This document shows positions 8,434 through 16,823 of a stretch of DNA of 64,000 bases, piece after piece; the stretch's first letter is position 1; every line of letters starts with the position of its first letter. The DNA lies in contig NZ_BMHT01000004.1 in assembly GCF_014641455.1 (NCBI RefSeq), positions 92,025-156,024 of the forward strand, in the 5' to 3' direction. Source of the stretch: Hymenobacter cavernae. Its GTDB lineage: Bacteria > Bacteroidota > Bacteroidia > Cytophagales > Hymenobacteraceae. The translations under genes were made by a program, and so were the position numbers. The notes beneath the pieces were generated by a model. The model was not told the origin of the DNA and searched no databases. It saw only the letters and a program-made list of their open reading frames with translations.

Positions 8434-8967
8434 CTACACTCCAAACAACTCGGCCACTTCCAGCCAGCTGTTCACGCGGCGGTAGCGCGTTTCGTGCACG
8501 TTATGGTGAGAAGTAAAGAGGATGCCTTCGCCCCGGAAATCCTTGAAATTATAGGCGTGGTCGTCGATGAGGTAGTCGGCGTTGATGATGCTTTTGTCGC
8601 CGCAAAATACCACATGGCTCGTCGGGATGAAGTCGAAATGCTGACGGAGCCAGTTGAACTTCTCGCTAAACGACAGCGGAAAACCCATAGCAGCGGTGGC
8701 AATAAACAGCTCGTAGCGCTCCGAGAGGCGTTGCAGCACTTCTTGGCTGTCGGGCATTACGGGCAGATCTTCGAAGAAACCCACGGTATCCAGGTACTGG
8801 CGGAGGTGCTTTTGATTTTCGGGCGCTACGGCTTCGAGCAGGCGTTTGCCATGCAGGTGCTCGGGCGTGAGCAGCACGTTAAAATCTCGGTGGTACCAGT
8901 CAGTGAAGCGGTGAACGGCGTCAGCGATGACTTCGTCCATGTCAATGGCAATGCGCTCTTTGGGCAT
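8434..8967 (-). CDS. 5'(3')-deoxyribonucleotidase (HAD superfamily, NT5C type)
   Basis: About 177 aa from the ATG at 8967. HAD motif I is near the start (RIAIDMDEVIAD, the D-x-D nucleophile pair). Motif II T is in LFIATAAMG, and the later K and DD are in FCGDKSIINADYLIDD. This matches the short 5'(3')-deoxyribonucleotidase/NT5C family, which dephosphorylates deoxynucleoside monophosphates. An upstream in-frame ATG at 9027 would add 20 residues. Those codons come from a low-complexity spacer of TGATTTG/TGATGTG repeats, so I prefer 8967. It lies about 60 bp upstream of the porin on the same strand and could be co-transcribed with it. Confidence 0.88.
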   Translation of the reverse strand: MPKERIAIDMDEVIADAVHRFTDWYHRDFNVLLTPEHLHGKRLLEAVAPENQKHLRQYLDTVGFFEDLPVMPDSQEVLQRLSERYELFIATAAMGFPLSFSEKFNWLRQHFDFIPTSHVVFCGDKSIINADYLIDDHAYNFKDFRGEGILFTSHHNVHETRYRRVNSWLEVAELFGV

Positions 8968-9147
8968 GAGGTGATTTGGTGATGTGGTAATAGGTTGATG
9001 TGCTGATTTGGCAATTGGTTCAGGCAAGAAACCATACTACGAACAAAGCTAGGTTGCTGACGCAGGCTGGGCTCATTTTGCCCGTAGTAATTCGATAGAT
9101 AACCAACTCGGTAGCATGTCCGTAGAACGGCCACTACTCTCTCCTTC

Positions 9148-9183
9148 AAAAAGGCCCGTCCATGTTATTGGCGGGCTTTTTTT
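9148..9183. terminator. Bidirectional hairpin with A- and T-runs, no gene assigned
   Basis: AAAAGGCCCGTC pairs with GGCGGGCTTTTTTT (one G-U pair), giving a terminator-like hairpin with A-run and T-run flanks. It lies between divergent genes (8434-8967 minus, 9252 plus), so neither neighbour needs it. It may end a short unannotated transcript. Confidence 0.5.
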
Positions 9184-9251
9184 GCTACAGTCGGTACGAG
9201 CAATTCGGCCAGCTAGGTCCGCCAATCATCCATCTTATTCTCGGTTACGCT

Positions 9252-10646
9252 ATGAATCAACTGACAAGTGCCATGCAGAGTTTGCTGGCGCAGGCGTCCA
9301 CGGAAGTGTCGCGCAAGGAGTTTCTCCAGTACGCAGGTCGCGGCCTGGCGGTGGGCATGGTCGGTGGGCTGGTGGCTTCGTGCCAGAGCAACTCCGGCGA
9401 CCAAACCACGACTTTCACGGGTGCCAGTGGCCAGCAGGTGCCCTCGTCGGAGCCGGTGTCGCCGCCGGCTAAGGTGCCGAGTGCTGTCGATCAGCCGATT
9501 GAGTTGGAAGCCTGGAAGTCCGACGCCGACCGCCAATCGCCGCCCCCGCCAACGCCGCTGCCGCCCGACGAGCGGGTGGGCTACGCGCTGGTGGGCCTAG
9601 GTCACCTGACGCTGGAAGAGCTGCTGCCGGCCTTCGGGGAGTGCAAGAAATCGAAGCCGGTGGCGCTGGTGAGTGGCTCGCCCGAGAAGCTAGCCAAGGT
9701 GGCCAAGCAGTACGGCATCAAGCCCGAAAACTGCTACAGCTACGAGAACTACGACAAGCTGAAAGACAACCCGGCCGTGCAGGTGATTTATATCGTGCTG
9801 CCCAACTCCATGCACGCCGAGTACACCATTCGCGGGGCGCAGGCCGGCAAGCACATTCTCTGCGAAAAACCCATGGCCAACTCCGTGGCTGAGTGCGAAG
9901 CTATGATTGATGCCTGCAAAAAAGCCGGCCGCAAGCTCATGATTGCCTACCGCATTCAGTACCAGCCGCACAACCGCATGGTGCGCAAGATGGTGCAGGC
10001 CAACCAGTTCGGCAAGCCCAAGCTGATTGATGCATTCAACACGCAAAGCTCGGCCAACCCTAGGCACTGGCGCCACAAGAAAGCCTTGGCCGGTGGCGGC
10101 AGTCTGCCCGATATTGGCCTGTATTGCCTGAATACCGTGCGCTTCGTGCTTGGTACCGAGCCCACGGAGGTTTCGGCGTACACCTACAGCACGCCCGGCA
10201 ACCCGCTGTTCACTGAAGTGGAAGAGCTGTGTTCCTGGCAGATGCGCTTCCCCGACGGTGTCGTTGCCAACTGCTCCACGCATTATAATGCCCACGACTC
10301 GCGCCTGTACCGGGTGATGTCGGAGCGCGGCTGGATTCACCTCGATCAGGCGTTTGCCTACGAAGGCCAGCAGCTCAAAACCTCCCACGCCGACGGCATG
10401 ACTGAGCGCACTGAGCAGATTACCCTAGGTTCTAAAAATCAGTTTGCCACCGAAATCGACCACTTTTCGGAGTGCATTCTGGACAACAAAGACCCGTACA
10501 CGCCCGGCGAGGAAGGCTTGCAGGACCACCGCATTATGGAAGCCATTTACCAGTCGGCCAAGGAAGGCCGGCCGGTGAAGCTGCCCGCCGTGAGCAAGCG
10601 CGACGCCTTCCGCGGCCCCGAACCGAAAGAGGAGAAGAAAGCCTAG
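9252..10646 (+). CDS. Exported Gfo/Idh/MocA-family oxidoreductase
   Basis: 464 aa from the ATG at 9252; the open frame runs 30 codons further upstream through the terminator-like hairpin, so the longer start is rejected. The N-terminus has a Tat-like SRKEFL followed by a hydrophobic stretch and a lipobox-like VASC, suggesting export and lipid anchoring. The Rossmann domain begins VGYALVGLGHLTLEELLP. The catalytic EKP is in ILCEKPMANS. The C-terminal domain carries GGGSLPDIGLYCLN (the D-x-G-x-Y signature) and RHWRHKK. This resembles the periplasmic glucose-fructose oxidoreductase-like group, which uses a tightly bound NAD(P). The substrate is unknown. A tail of Lys/Glu follows VKLP. It is followed by the 10648-10749 inverted repeat. 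Confidence 0.88.
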   Translation: MNQLTSAMQSLLAQASTEVSRKEFLQYAGRGLAVGMVGGLVASCQSNSGDQTTTFTGASGQQVPSSEPVSPPAKVPSAVDQPIELEAWKSDADRQSPPPPTPLPPDERVGYALVGLGHLTLEELLPAFGECKKSKPVALVSGSPEKLAKVAKQYGIKPENCYSYENYDKLKDNPAVQVIYIVLPNSMHAEYTIRGAQAGKHILCEKPMANSVAECEAMIDACKKAGRKLMIAYRIQYQPHNRMVRKMVQANQFGKPKLIDAFNTQSSANPRHWRHKKALAGGGSLPDIGLYCLNTVRFVLGTEPTEVSAYTYSTPGNPLFTEVEELCSWQMRFPDGVVANCSTHYNAHDSRLYRVMSERGWIHLDQAFAYEGQQLKTSHADGMTERTEQITLGSKNQFATEIDHFSECILDNKDPYTPGEEGLQDHRIMEAIYQSAKEGRPVKLPAVSKRDAFRGPEPKEEKKA

Positions 10647-10647
10647 G

Positions 10648-10749
10648 TGTAGCGCGAAGCTCCCGCTTCGCGCATCATTGAACGATAACCGTTGTACCGA
10701 CCTAGGTCGAGTCGTTCAACGATGCGTGAAGCGGGAGCTTCGCGCTACA
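10648..10749. repeat. 36-bp inverted repeat (TGTAGCGCGAAG family)
   Basis: The arms at 10648-10683 and 10714-10749 match as reverse complements with two mismatches (outer TGTAGCGCGAAGCTCC). Each arm is itself a smaller palindrome (GCGAAGC...GCTTCGC). The spacer contains ACCTAGGT. Relatives are at 23406-23507 and, more distantly, at 53198-53261 and 6119-6142. Confidence 0.88.
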
Positions 10750-10905
10750 TGTTCTGCTGGGTCGTGCTACAAGCTGGCGAAATCCTACAGTGAGGCGTAA
10801 CTTGCGGGCTTATTTAAGCACAACCTAGGTTTATCCTGCTGGTTTTCAGTAGATAGCCAATTAGCCTGACTAACCTAGGTCTGCTCTCCCGCTTTTCATT
10901 TCGCT

Positions 10906-13900
10906 ATGCTTTCACGAATTATTGCGGCCAGTATTCACAACAAGCTGCTCGTGGCCATGATGGTTGTGGCGCTTGCGGTGTGGGGCAGCTATTCGGCCAT
11001 GAACCTGCCCCTGGATGCCATTCCGGACATCACCAACAACCAGGTGCAGGTCATCACGCAGTCGTCGTCGTTGGCGGCGCAGGAGGTGGAGCAGCTGCTC
11101 ACGATTCCGCTGGAGATGCAGCTGCGCACCGTGCCCGGCGTGACGGAGATTCGCTCGATTTCGCGCTTCGGCTTGTCGGTGATTACCGTTGTCTTTCAGG
11201 ATGATATTGATACGTACCAAACGCGGCAGCTCGTCGCTGAGAAGCTCACGGCCGCGCAAGCCAACCTAGGCCCCGACCTAGGTACGCCCAGCATGGCCCC
11301 GATTACTACCGGCCTGGGCGAGATTTTTCAGTACAGCATCAGCGTTAAAAAAGGCTACGAGAAGAAGTACTCGCTGGCCCAACTGCGCGACGTGCAGGAT
11401 TGGCTTGTGAAGCGACAGCTGGCCGGCGTGCCGGGCGTGGTCGACGTGAGCAGCTTCGGTGGCTTTGTGCGACAGTACGAAGTAAGCGTGAACCCGGAGC
11501 GGCTGGCCGCGGCCAACGTGACCATGCCCGAGCTGTTTGCCGCCGTGCAGCAAAATAACGCCAACACCGGCGGCGCGTACCTGGAGCGCGGGCACAACGC
11601 GTACTTCATCCGGGGCGAAGGCCGGGTAACGTCGCTGGCCGACATCGGCACCATCGTGGTGAAGCAGGCCAGCCAAAACGCCCCGCTGCTGGTGCGCGAC
11701 GTGGCCGACGTGCGCTACGGCCACGCCGTGCGCTACGGCGCCATGACGCGAAACGGCAATGGCGAAACCGTGGGCGGCATCGTGCTCATGCTCAAAGGAG
11801 CTAGCTCCGAAGCCACTATTAAAGGAGTGAAAGCCAGGGTCGCGGAAATTCAGAAAGCGCTGCCGCCGGGTTTGGTCGTTACGCCCTTTCTGGATCGTAC
11901 GAAGCTGATTGACAAAGCCATCCACACAGTAAGTCGCAACTTGGTGGAAGGCGGCGTAATTGTGATGGGCGTGCTGCTGCTCTTGCTCGGCAACTGGCGC
12001 GCGGGGCTCGTGGTGGCCTCCATGATTCCGCTGTGCATGTTGTTTGCGCTGGGCATGATGCGCCTGTTTGGCGTGTCGGCCAACCTGATGAGCCTAGGTG
12101 CCCTGGATTTCGGGCTGATTGTCGACGGGGCCGTTATCATCGTGGAAGCCACCATTTTCCACCTCGTGCACACGCGGGAACAGGCCGCCCACGAGACAAT
12201 GGACGACATCACCAAAACTGCCGCCACGCGCCTGATGCGCTCGGCGCTGTTTGGGCAGTTCATCATTCTCATCGTGTACTTCCCCATTCTGGCCCTCACC
12301 GGCATTGAAGGCAAGATGTTCCGGCCGATGGCCCTCACGGTGAGCTTTGCCATTATCGGGGCCATGTTGCTGTGCCTCACCTACGTACCGGCCGTCACGG
12401 CCTGGGGTTTGCGCAAAGACATTAAGGAGGAAGGCACCCTAGCCGACCGCATTATGAAGTTTCTGTACCGTGGCTACAGCCCGCTCATCCACAAAGCACT
12501 AACGATTCGCTGGCTGGTGGTGGGCGTGGCCGTGGCGCTGCTGGCAGTCGGCGGGTTGCTGTTTGCGCGCATGGGCGGCGAGTTCATTCCGCAGCTTGAT
12601 GAGGGCGACTTTGCCGTGAACGTGACGCTGCCTCCCGGCAGCTCCCTCGACCAGAGCATTGCCACCACCACGCAGGTACAGAAAATCTTGCTCAAGCAAT
12701 TCCCGGAAGTACAGCAAGTGGTGGGGAAAATCGGCACCTCGGAGATTCCCACCGACCCCATGTCGTTCGAAGACAGCGACCAGATTGTGGTGCTAAAAGA
12801 CCGTGCCGACTGGACCAGCGCCAACTCGCGCGAGGACCTAGCCAACAAGATGGATCAGGCGCTGGCCAACGTGCCGGGCGTAACGATGGAGTTTCAGCAG
12901 CCGATTCAGATGCGCTTCAATGAGCTGATTTCGGGCGTGAAGTCGGATATCAGCATCAAGATTTATGGCGACGACCTCGATGTGCTGTTTGAAAAAGCCA
13001 ACGAAGCAGCGGCTCTTATTCGACCACTAGCGGGCGTAGGCGACCTGAAAGTGGAGCAGATTGCCGCGCTGCCGCAAATGCGCGTGACCTACGACCGTCA
13101 AAAGCTAGCTCAATACGGCCTGAGTGTGGCCGACCTGAACACGCTCGTGCGCGCCTCTTTCGCTGGTGATGTAGCCGGCGACGTGTACGAAGGCGAGCGG
13201 CGCTACGACCTCGTGGTGCGCCTCGACTCGGCCCACCGCCGCCGCCTCACCGACCTGCGCGACCTGTACGTGGACGCGCCCAACGGCCAGAAAATACCGC
13301 TCGATGAAGTAGCCGACGTAAATTACCGCAACGCGCCCGTGCAGGTGTCCCGCGACGACGCCCGGCGCCGCATCAATATTGGCGTGAACGTGCGCAACCG
13401 CGACGTGCAAAGTCTTGTACAGGAAATTCAGCAAAAGCTAGGTGCGCGGTTGAAGCTGCCGACGGGCTACACGCTGAAGTATGGCGGCGCGTTTGAGAAC
13501 TTGCAGCAAGCCAAATCGCGCCTAGCGGTGGTGGTGCCGGTGTCGTTGCTGCTGATCTTCTTCCTGCTGTATCTGTCTTTCCAATCGGCCAAGCAGGCGC
13601 TGCTGATTTTCACCGGCATTCCGCTGGCAACTATTGGCGGCATCCTGGCCTTGTGGCTGCGTGGCATGCCATTCAGCATCTCGGCGGGAGTGGGGTTCAT
13701 TGCCTTGTTTGGGGTGGCCGTGCTGAATGGCATCGTGCTGGTAGCCAGCCTGAACGAGCTAGCTGCCGAAGGCGTAGAGAAAGTACGCGACCGGGTGCTG
13801 CGGGCTACGGCGGAGCGGTTTCGGCCGGTGCTGCTCACGGCGGCGGTGGCGTCGCTGGGCTTTTTGCCGATGGCTTTGTCAACGTCGGCGGGAGCGGAGG

Positions 13901-15327
13901 TGCAGAAGCCGCTGGCAACGGTGGTTATCGGCGGACTGATTTCGGCCACGCTGCTGACGCTCTTGGTGTTGCCGGTGCTTTACACGCTGTTTACCAAAGA
14001 CGGCGAGCCAAACCCGGTTGATGCCGCCCGCGCCAGCCAAAAAGCCAAAGACGCAGCCGAAACTGGCGCGCCGAGCACCGCGCCCGCCTTCACGATGCTA
14101 GCTATTTTAATTATAGCAAGCAGCCTGCTTCACAGCGTGCAAGCGCAAAACACGCTGCCTTCCACAACGGCCAATCAGCCCACGGGTGCCTTGTCGTTGC
14201 AGCAGGCGCTTCAAACCGGGCTAGGGCAGAACCTGTCGTTGCAAACCGCCGCGCTCCAGACTGAGCAGGCCCGCGCCTTGGTCCGCACCGGCACCGACGT
14301 GCCGCGTACGGTCGCCGATTTTCAGTACGGCCAGATTTCGGGGCCGTTCAACGACCGCAGCTTCAACATCATTCAGCAAACCGCCTTTCCTACTTTGTAC
14401 GCGGCGCAGCGCCGTTTGCTGGAAGGCCAAACCCTCACGGCCGAGCAGCAGGCTCGTATCCGCCGGCGCGAGCTGACGCAGGCCATTCGGAGCAGCTACT
14501 ACCAGGTGCTGGTCAGCTACCGCCGCATTGCCCTGCTGCGCCGGCAGGATAGCCTGTACCGCCGCGCCGCGCATGCCGCCCAGATCCGTTATCAGGTGGG
14601 CGAGACGAACCGTTTGGCGCAAGTGTCGGCCGAAGCTCGCGCCCGGGAGGTCGAGAACCGTTTGCTTACCCTCATTTCTGACCTAGCGGTGCAACGGCAG
14701 CAACTAGGTCAGTTGCTCGGGACAGGTGCCCCCGTAGCCGTGGACACGGCCGCGGTGCTGGTTGCCTCACTGGCACCTACCGACACGGTGGCTCTATCAT
14801 CTGACTCGAACCCGACCCTAGGTTTGCTGCGCCAACAAGCTACCGTGAGTCAGCAGCAGGTGCGCGTGGAGCAGCTGCGGCGCCTGCCCGATCTGCGGGC
14901 CGGTTATTTCGTGCAGAGTATCAATAAGGTAGGCGGCTATCAGGTGGCGCAGCTAGGCGTGGCCGTGCCGCTGCTAGGTGGCATTCAAAAGGCGCGGATA
15001 GCCGCCGCGCGCGTTGGGCAGCAGGTCGCCGAAGGGCAGCTAGCCTACGCCAACACCCAACTGGCCAGCGAACGGCGCGCGCTCATGCAGCAGTTGCGGC
15101 GGGCACAGGCGTCGTTGCGCTACTACGAACAGAGTGCCTTGCTTCAGGCCCGGTTGATCCTGGATACGGCCGAGAAAACCTTCCGTGCGGGCGATATTGA
15201 ATATGTGGAGTACGTCGTGAATACGGAGCCCGCCTGGCAGATTCAGGAGAACTACCTGGATCAGGTGCGACAATACAACGATTTGGTTATCAATCTGCAA
15301 ACGCTGTCGGGCGCGGATGCGCCGTAA
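10906..15327 (+). CDS. CusA/CzcA-type RND metal efflux pump fused to a CzcC/TolC-like outer-membrane factor
   Basis: 1473 aa. Residues 1-~1045 are a heavy-metal RND pump with two sets of transmembrane helices. Landmarks are the conserved N-terminus (LPLDAIPDITNNQVQV), DFGLIVDGAVIIVE in TM4 and the second TM block ending LPVLYTLFT. A ~20-residue linker leads to M1064, where a signal-peptide-like stretch ends HSVQA|QN (A1080). Residues ~1095-1473 are an OEP/TolC-like coiled-coil protein (LSLQQALQTGLGQNLSLQ; heptad-rich helices). The fusion puts inner-membrane pump and outer-membrane duct in one reading frame, as is known for Bacteroidota CzcA proteins. The periplasmic adaptor follows at 15493. 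It should export divalent or monovalent metal ions (Co/Zn/Cd or Cu/Ag), with the ion undetermined. Confidence 0.93.
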   Translation: MLSRIIAASIHNKLLVAMMVVALAVWGSYSAMNLPLDAIPDITNNQVQVITQSSSLAAQEVEQLLTIPLEMQLRTVPGVTEIRSISRFGLSVITVVFQDDIDTYQTRQLVAEKLTAAQANLGPDLGTPSMAPITTGLGEIFQYSISVKKGYEKKYSLAQLRDVQDWLVKRQLAGVPGVVDVSSFGGFVRQYEVSVNPERLAAANVTMPELFAAVQQNNANTGGAYLERGHNAYFIRGEGRVTSLADIGTIVVKQASQNAPLLVRDVADVRYGHAVRYGAMTRNGNGETVGGIVLMLKGASSEATIKGVKARVAEIQKALPPGLVVTPFLDRTKLIDKAIHTVSRNLVEGGVIVMGVLLLLLGNWRAGLVVASMIPLCMLFALGMMRLFGVSANLMSLGALDFGLIVDGAVIIVEATIFHLVHTREQAAHETMDDITKTAATRLMRSALFGQFIILIVYFPILALTGIEGKMFRPMALTVSFAIIGAMLLCLTYVPAVTAWGLRKDIKEEGTLADRIMKFLYRGYSPLIHKALTIRWLVVGVAVALLAVGGLLFARMGGEFIPQLDEGDFAVNVTLPPGSSLDQSIATTTQVQKILLKQFPEVQQVVGKIGTSEIPTDPMSFEDSDQIVVLKDRADWTSANSREDLANKMDQALANVPGVTMEFQQPIQMRFNELISGVKSDISIKIYGDDLDVLFEKANEAAALIRPLAGVGDLKVEQIAALPQMRVTYDRQKLAQYGLSVADLNTLVRASFAGDVAGDVYEGERRYDLVVRLDSAHRRRLTDLRDLYVDAPNGQKIPLDEVADVNYRNAPVQVSRDDARRRINIGVNVRNRDVQSLVQEIQQKLGARLKLPTGYTLKYGGAFENLQQAKSRLAVVVPVSLLLIFFLLYLSFQSAKQALLIFTGIPLATIGGILALWLRGMPFSISAGVGFIALFGVAVLNGIVLVASLNELAAEGVEKVRDRVLRATAERFRPVLLTAAVASLGFLPMALSTSAGAEVQKPLATVVIGGLISATLLTLLVLPVLYTLFTKDGEPNPVDAARASQKAKDAAETGAPSTAPAFTMLAILIIASSLLHSVQAQNTLPSTTANQPTGALSLQQALQTGLGQNLSLQTAALQTEQARALVRTGTDVPRTVADFQYGQISGPFNDRSFNIIQQTAFPTLYAAQRRLLEGQTLTAEQQARIRRRELTQAIRSSYYQVLVSYRRIALLRRQDSLYRRAAHAAQIRYQVGETNRLAQVSAEARAREVENRLLTLISDLAVQRQQLGQLLGTGAPVAVDTAAVLVASLAPTDTVALSSDSNPTLGLLRQQATVSQQQVRVEQLRRLPDLRAGYFVQSINKVGGYQVAQLGVAVPLLGGIQKARIAAARVGQQVAEGQLAYANTQLASERRALMQQLRRAQASLRYYEQSALLQARLILDTAEKTFRAGDIEYVEYVVNTEPAWQIQENYLDQVRQYNDLVINLQTLSGADAP

Positions 15328-15393
15328 GTTGTTTCGTAAACAGGCTAGGTGTTTCAGAGCGTGCTTGGATTTTGTAAAAACGCCACATAGAAC

Positions 15394-15454
15394 GTCATGC
15401 TTCATCTGGCGTCCGCCTGTCGAAGCATGACCTAGACCTAGACCTAGACCTAGA
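15394..15454. repeat. Small hairpin plus (CCTAGA)x4 tandem repeat
   Basis: GTCATGCTTC (15394-15403) pairs with GAAGCATGAC (15422-15431). Directly after it comes CCTAGA repeated four times (15431-15454). The hairpin arm resembles the GTCATGCTG...GAAGCA arms at 56720 and 59760. It lies in the pump-adaptor gap. Confidence 0.7.
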
Positions 15455-15492
15455 CTTTCAGATAAGCCCATCAGCGGCTGCAATTGCTCTTC

Positions 15493-16698
15493 ATGAACAA
15501 CCTATTTCCTCTTTCTCTTCCGACTTTTACCACCATGCTAATTGGCGCGGCGCTGGTGGCAACTGGCTGCTCATCGCCCAAAAGCGAGGCTGCACTGCCC
15601 GAAGCGGCTGAGGCACCTGCCCCAGCCGCTAGCCCCGATGAGGTGCAGATTTCGGCGGCGCAGCAGCAAGCAGCTGGTATCGAAACGGGTAGTTTTCAGT
15701 GGCAAAACATGACCACTGAAGTGCAGGCCAACGGCTCGATTGAGGTGCCGCCGCAGAACCGGGTTTCTATCAGCGCCATGATGGGCGGTTACGTGCTGTC
15801 GGTGAGCACGTTGCCGGGGCAATCGGTGCGTGCGGGTGCTGCCGTGGCCGTGTTGCGCCATCCTGATTATCTTAAGCTTCAGCAAGATTACTTGCAGAGC
15901 CGGGCTCGCGTCACGTTTTTGAAAGAGGAGCTAGCACGCCAACAGGTGCTGGATGCCGAAGACGTAGGTGCCAAGCGCAAGCTCCAGCAGGCCCGCGCCG
16001 ACTACGCCAGCGAGCAGGCCGCCGAGCGGGCGCTGGCCGCGCAAGTGAAGCTGCTGGGCTTATCGGTAGCCAGGCTCAACACGGGTTACATTGCCAGCAG
16101 CGTGTCGCTCACCACGCCCATCGGCGGTACGGTGAAGGCTGTGAACATCAACCCCGGACAGTACGTGAACCCGCAGGATGTGCTGGTAGAAATCGTGAAC
16201 CGCGACGACTTGCACCTAGAGTTGAAGGTGTTTGAGAAAGACGTGGCGAAGGTGCGGGTTGGGCAGCCCATCTTGTTCACGGTGCAAAATCGGGGAACCA
16301 ATGAGGAGTTTAAAGCCCGCGTGTTTCTGGTCGGGAAGGCCTTCGACGACGATGCCCGCACCGTAAGCGTGCATGCCCACCTGGAGCCCGAGCGCACCGA
16401 TTTGCTGCCGGGGCAGTTTGTGGCCGCCCGCATCCAGACGGCCGGCGCCCGCCAGCGCACGCTCCCCGAAGACGCCTTGGTGCAAGCCGGTGGCTTCAGC
16501 TACGCCTTCGTGCGCACCAACCAAAGTGCGAATGGCCGCGCTACCTTCCGCCGCGTGAAAGTACGCACCGGCCCTAGCCTCGCCAACGCCGTAGCCGTGA
16601 CGCCCCTGGAACCCATTCCCGACACCACGCAGCTCGTGCGTCACGGTGCGTATTTCATCAGTGCCGAGATGGGCAAAGGACAGGGAGGGGATGAGTGA
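15493..16698 (+). CDS. RND efflux periplasmic adaptor (CusB/CzcB-like membrane fusion lipoprotein)
   Basis: 401 aa from the ATG at 15493; a TTG three codons earlier is less likely. The N-terminus is a lipoprotein signal ending ALVATGC-SS. The protein then has the barrel-sandwich lipoyl half-motif (VSISAMMGGYVLSVSTLPGQSVRAGAAVAVL), an alpha-hairpin (about 125-195), the second lipoyl half (LTTPIGGTVKAVNINPGQYVNPQDVLVEIV), a beta-barrel and a membrane-proximal domain. It bridges the pump to the outer-membrane duct of the preceding gene and so completes a tripartite metal efflux system. No metal-binding His/Met-rich extension is visible. Its last codons and stop lie inside the 36-bp arm of the 16693-16823 inverted repeat. 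Confidence 0.93.
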   Translation: MNNLFPLSLPTFTTMLIGAALVATGCSSPKSEAALPEAAEAPAPAASPDEVQISAAQQQAAGIETGSFQWQNMTTEVQANGSIEVPPQNRVSISAMMGGYVLSVSTLPGQSVRAGAAVAVLRHPDYLKLQQDYLQSRARVTFLKEELARQQVLDAEDVGAKRKLQQARADYASEQAAERALAAQVKLLGLSVARLNTGYIASSVSLTTPIGGTVKAVNINPGQYVNPQDVLVEIVNRDDLHLELKVFEKDVAKVRVGQPILFTVQNRGTNEEFKARVFLVGKAFDDDARTVSVHAHLEPERTDLLPGQFVAARIQTAGARQRTLPEDALVQAGGFSYAFVRTNQSANGRATFRRVKVRTGPSLANAVAVTPLEPIPDTTQLVRHGAYFISAEMGKGQGGDE

Positions 16699-16823
16699 TT
16701 ATCATTTAACATCTACCATTTAACATTTATCAGGTCGTTGAGCATGTAATATCATTAGGTATACTCACCTGATGACCAACAACTGTTAAATGTTCAATGG
16801 TAGATGTTAAATGATAATCACTC
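16693..16823. repeat. 36-bp inverted repeat whose arms contain both convergent stop codons
   Basis: The left arm 16693-16728 (GAGTGATTATCATTTAACAT...) and right arm 16788-16823 are reverse complements with one mismatch. Each arm begins with GAGTGA, so the adaptor gene and the MBL gene both end Asp-Glu-stop inside the repeat. It may act as a bidirectional terminator, though the AT-rich arms and 59-nt spacer are unlike a classical one. Confidence 0.88.

Noticed and set aside
9028..9150. tRNA or tRNA remnant before the hairpin at 9148
   Set aside because: No T-arm (GGTTCGA-type) or anticodon arm could be folded on either strand.
10906..15327. Frameshift or assembly fusion of czcA and czcC
   Set aside because: The frame is continuous and such fusions are common in the phylum; the internal signal peptide is reported as a finding instead.
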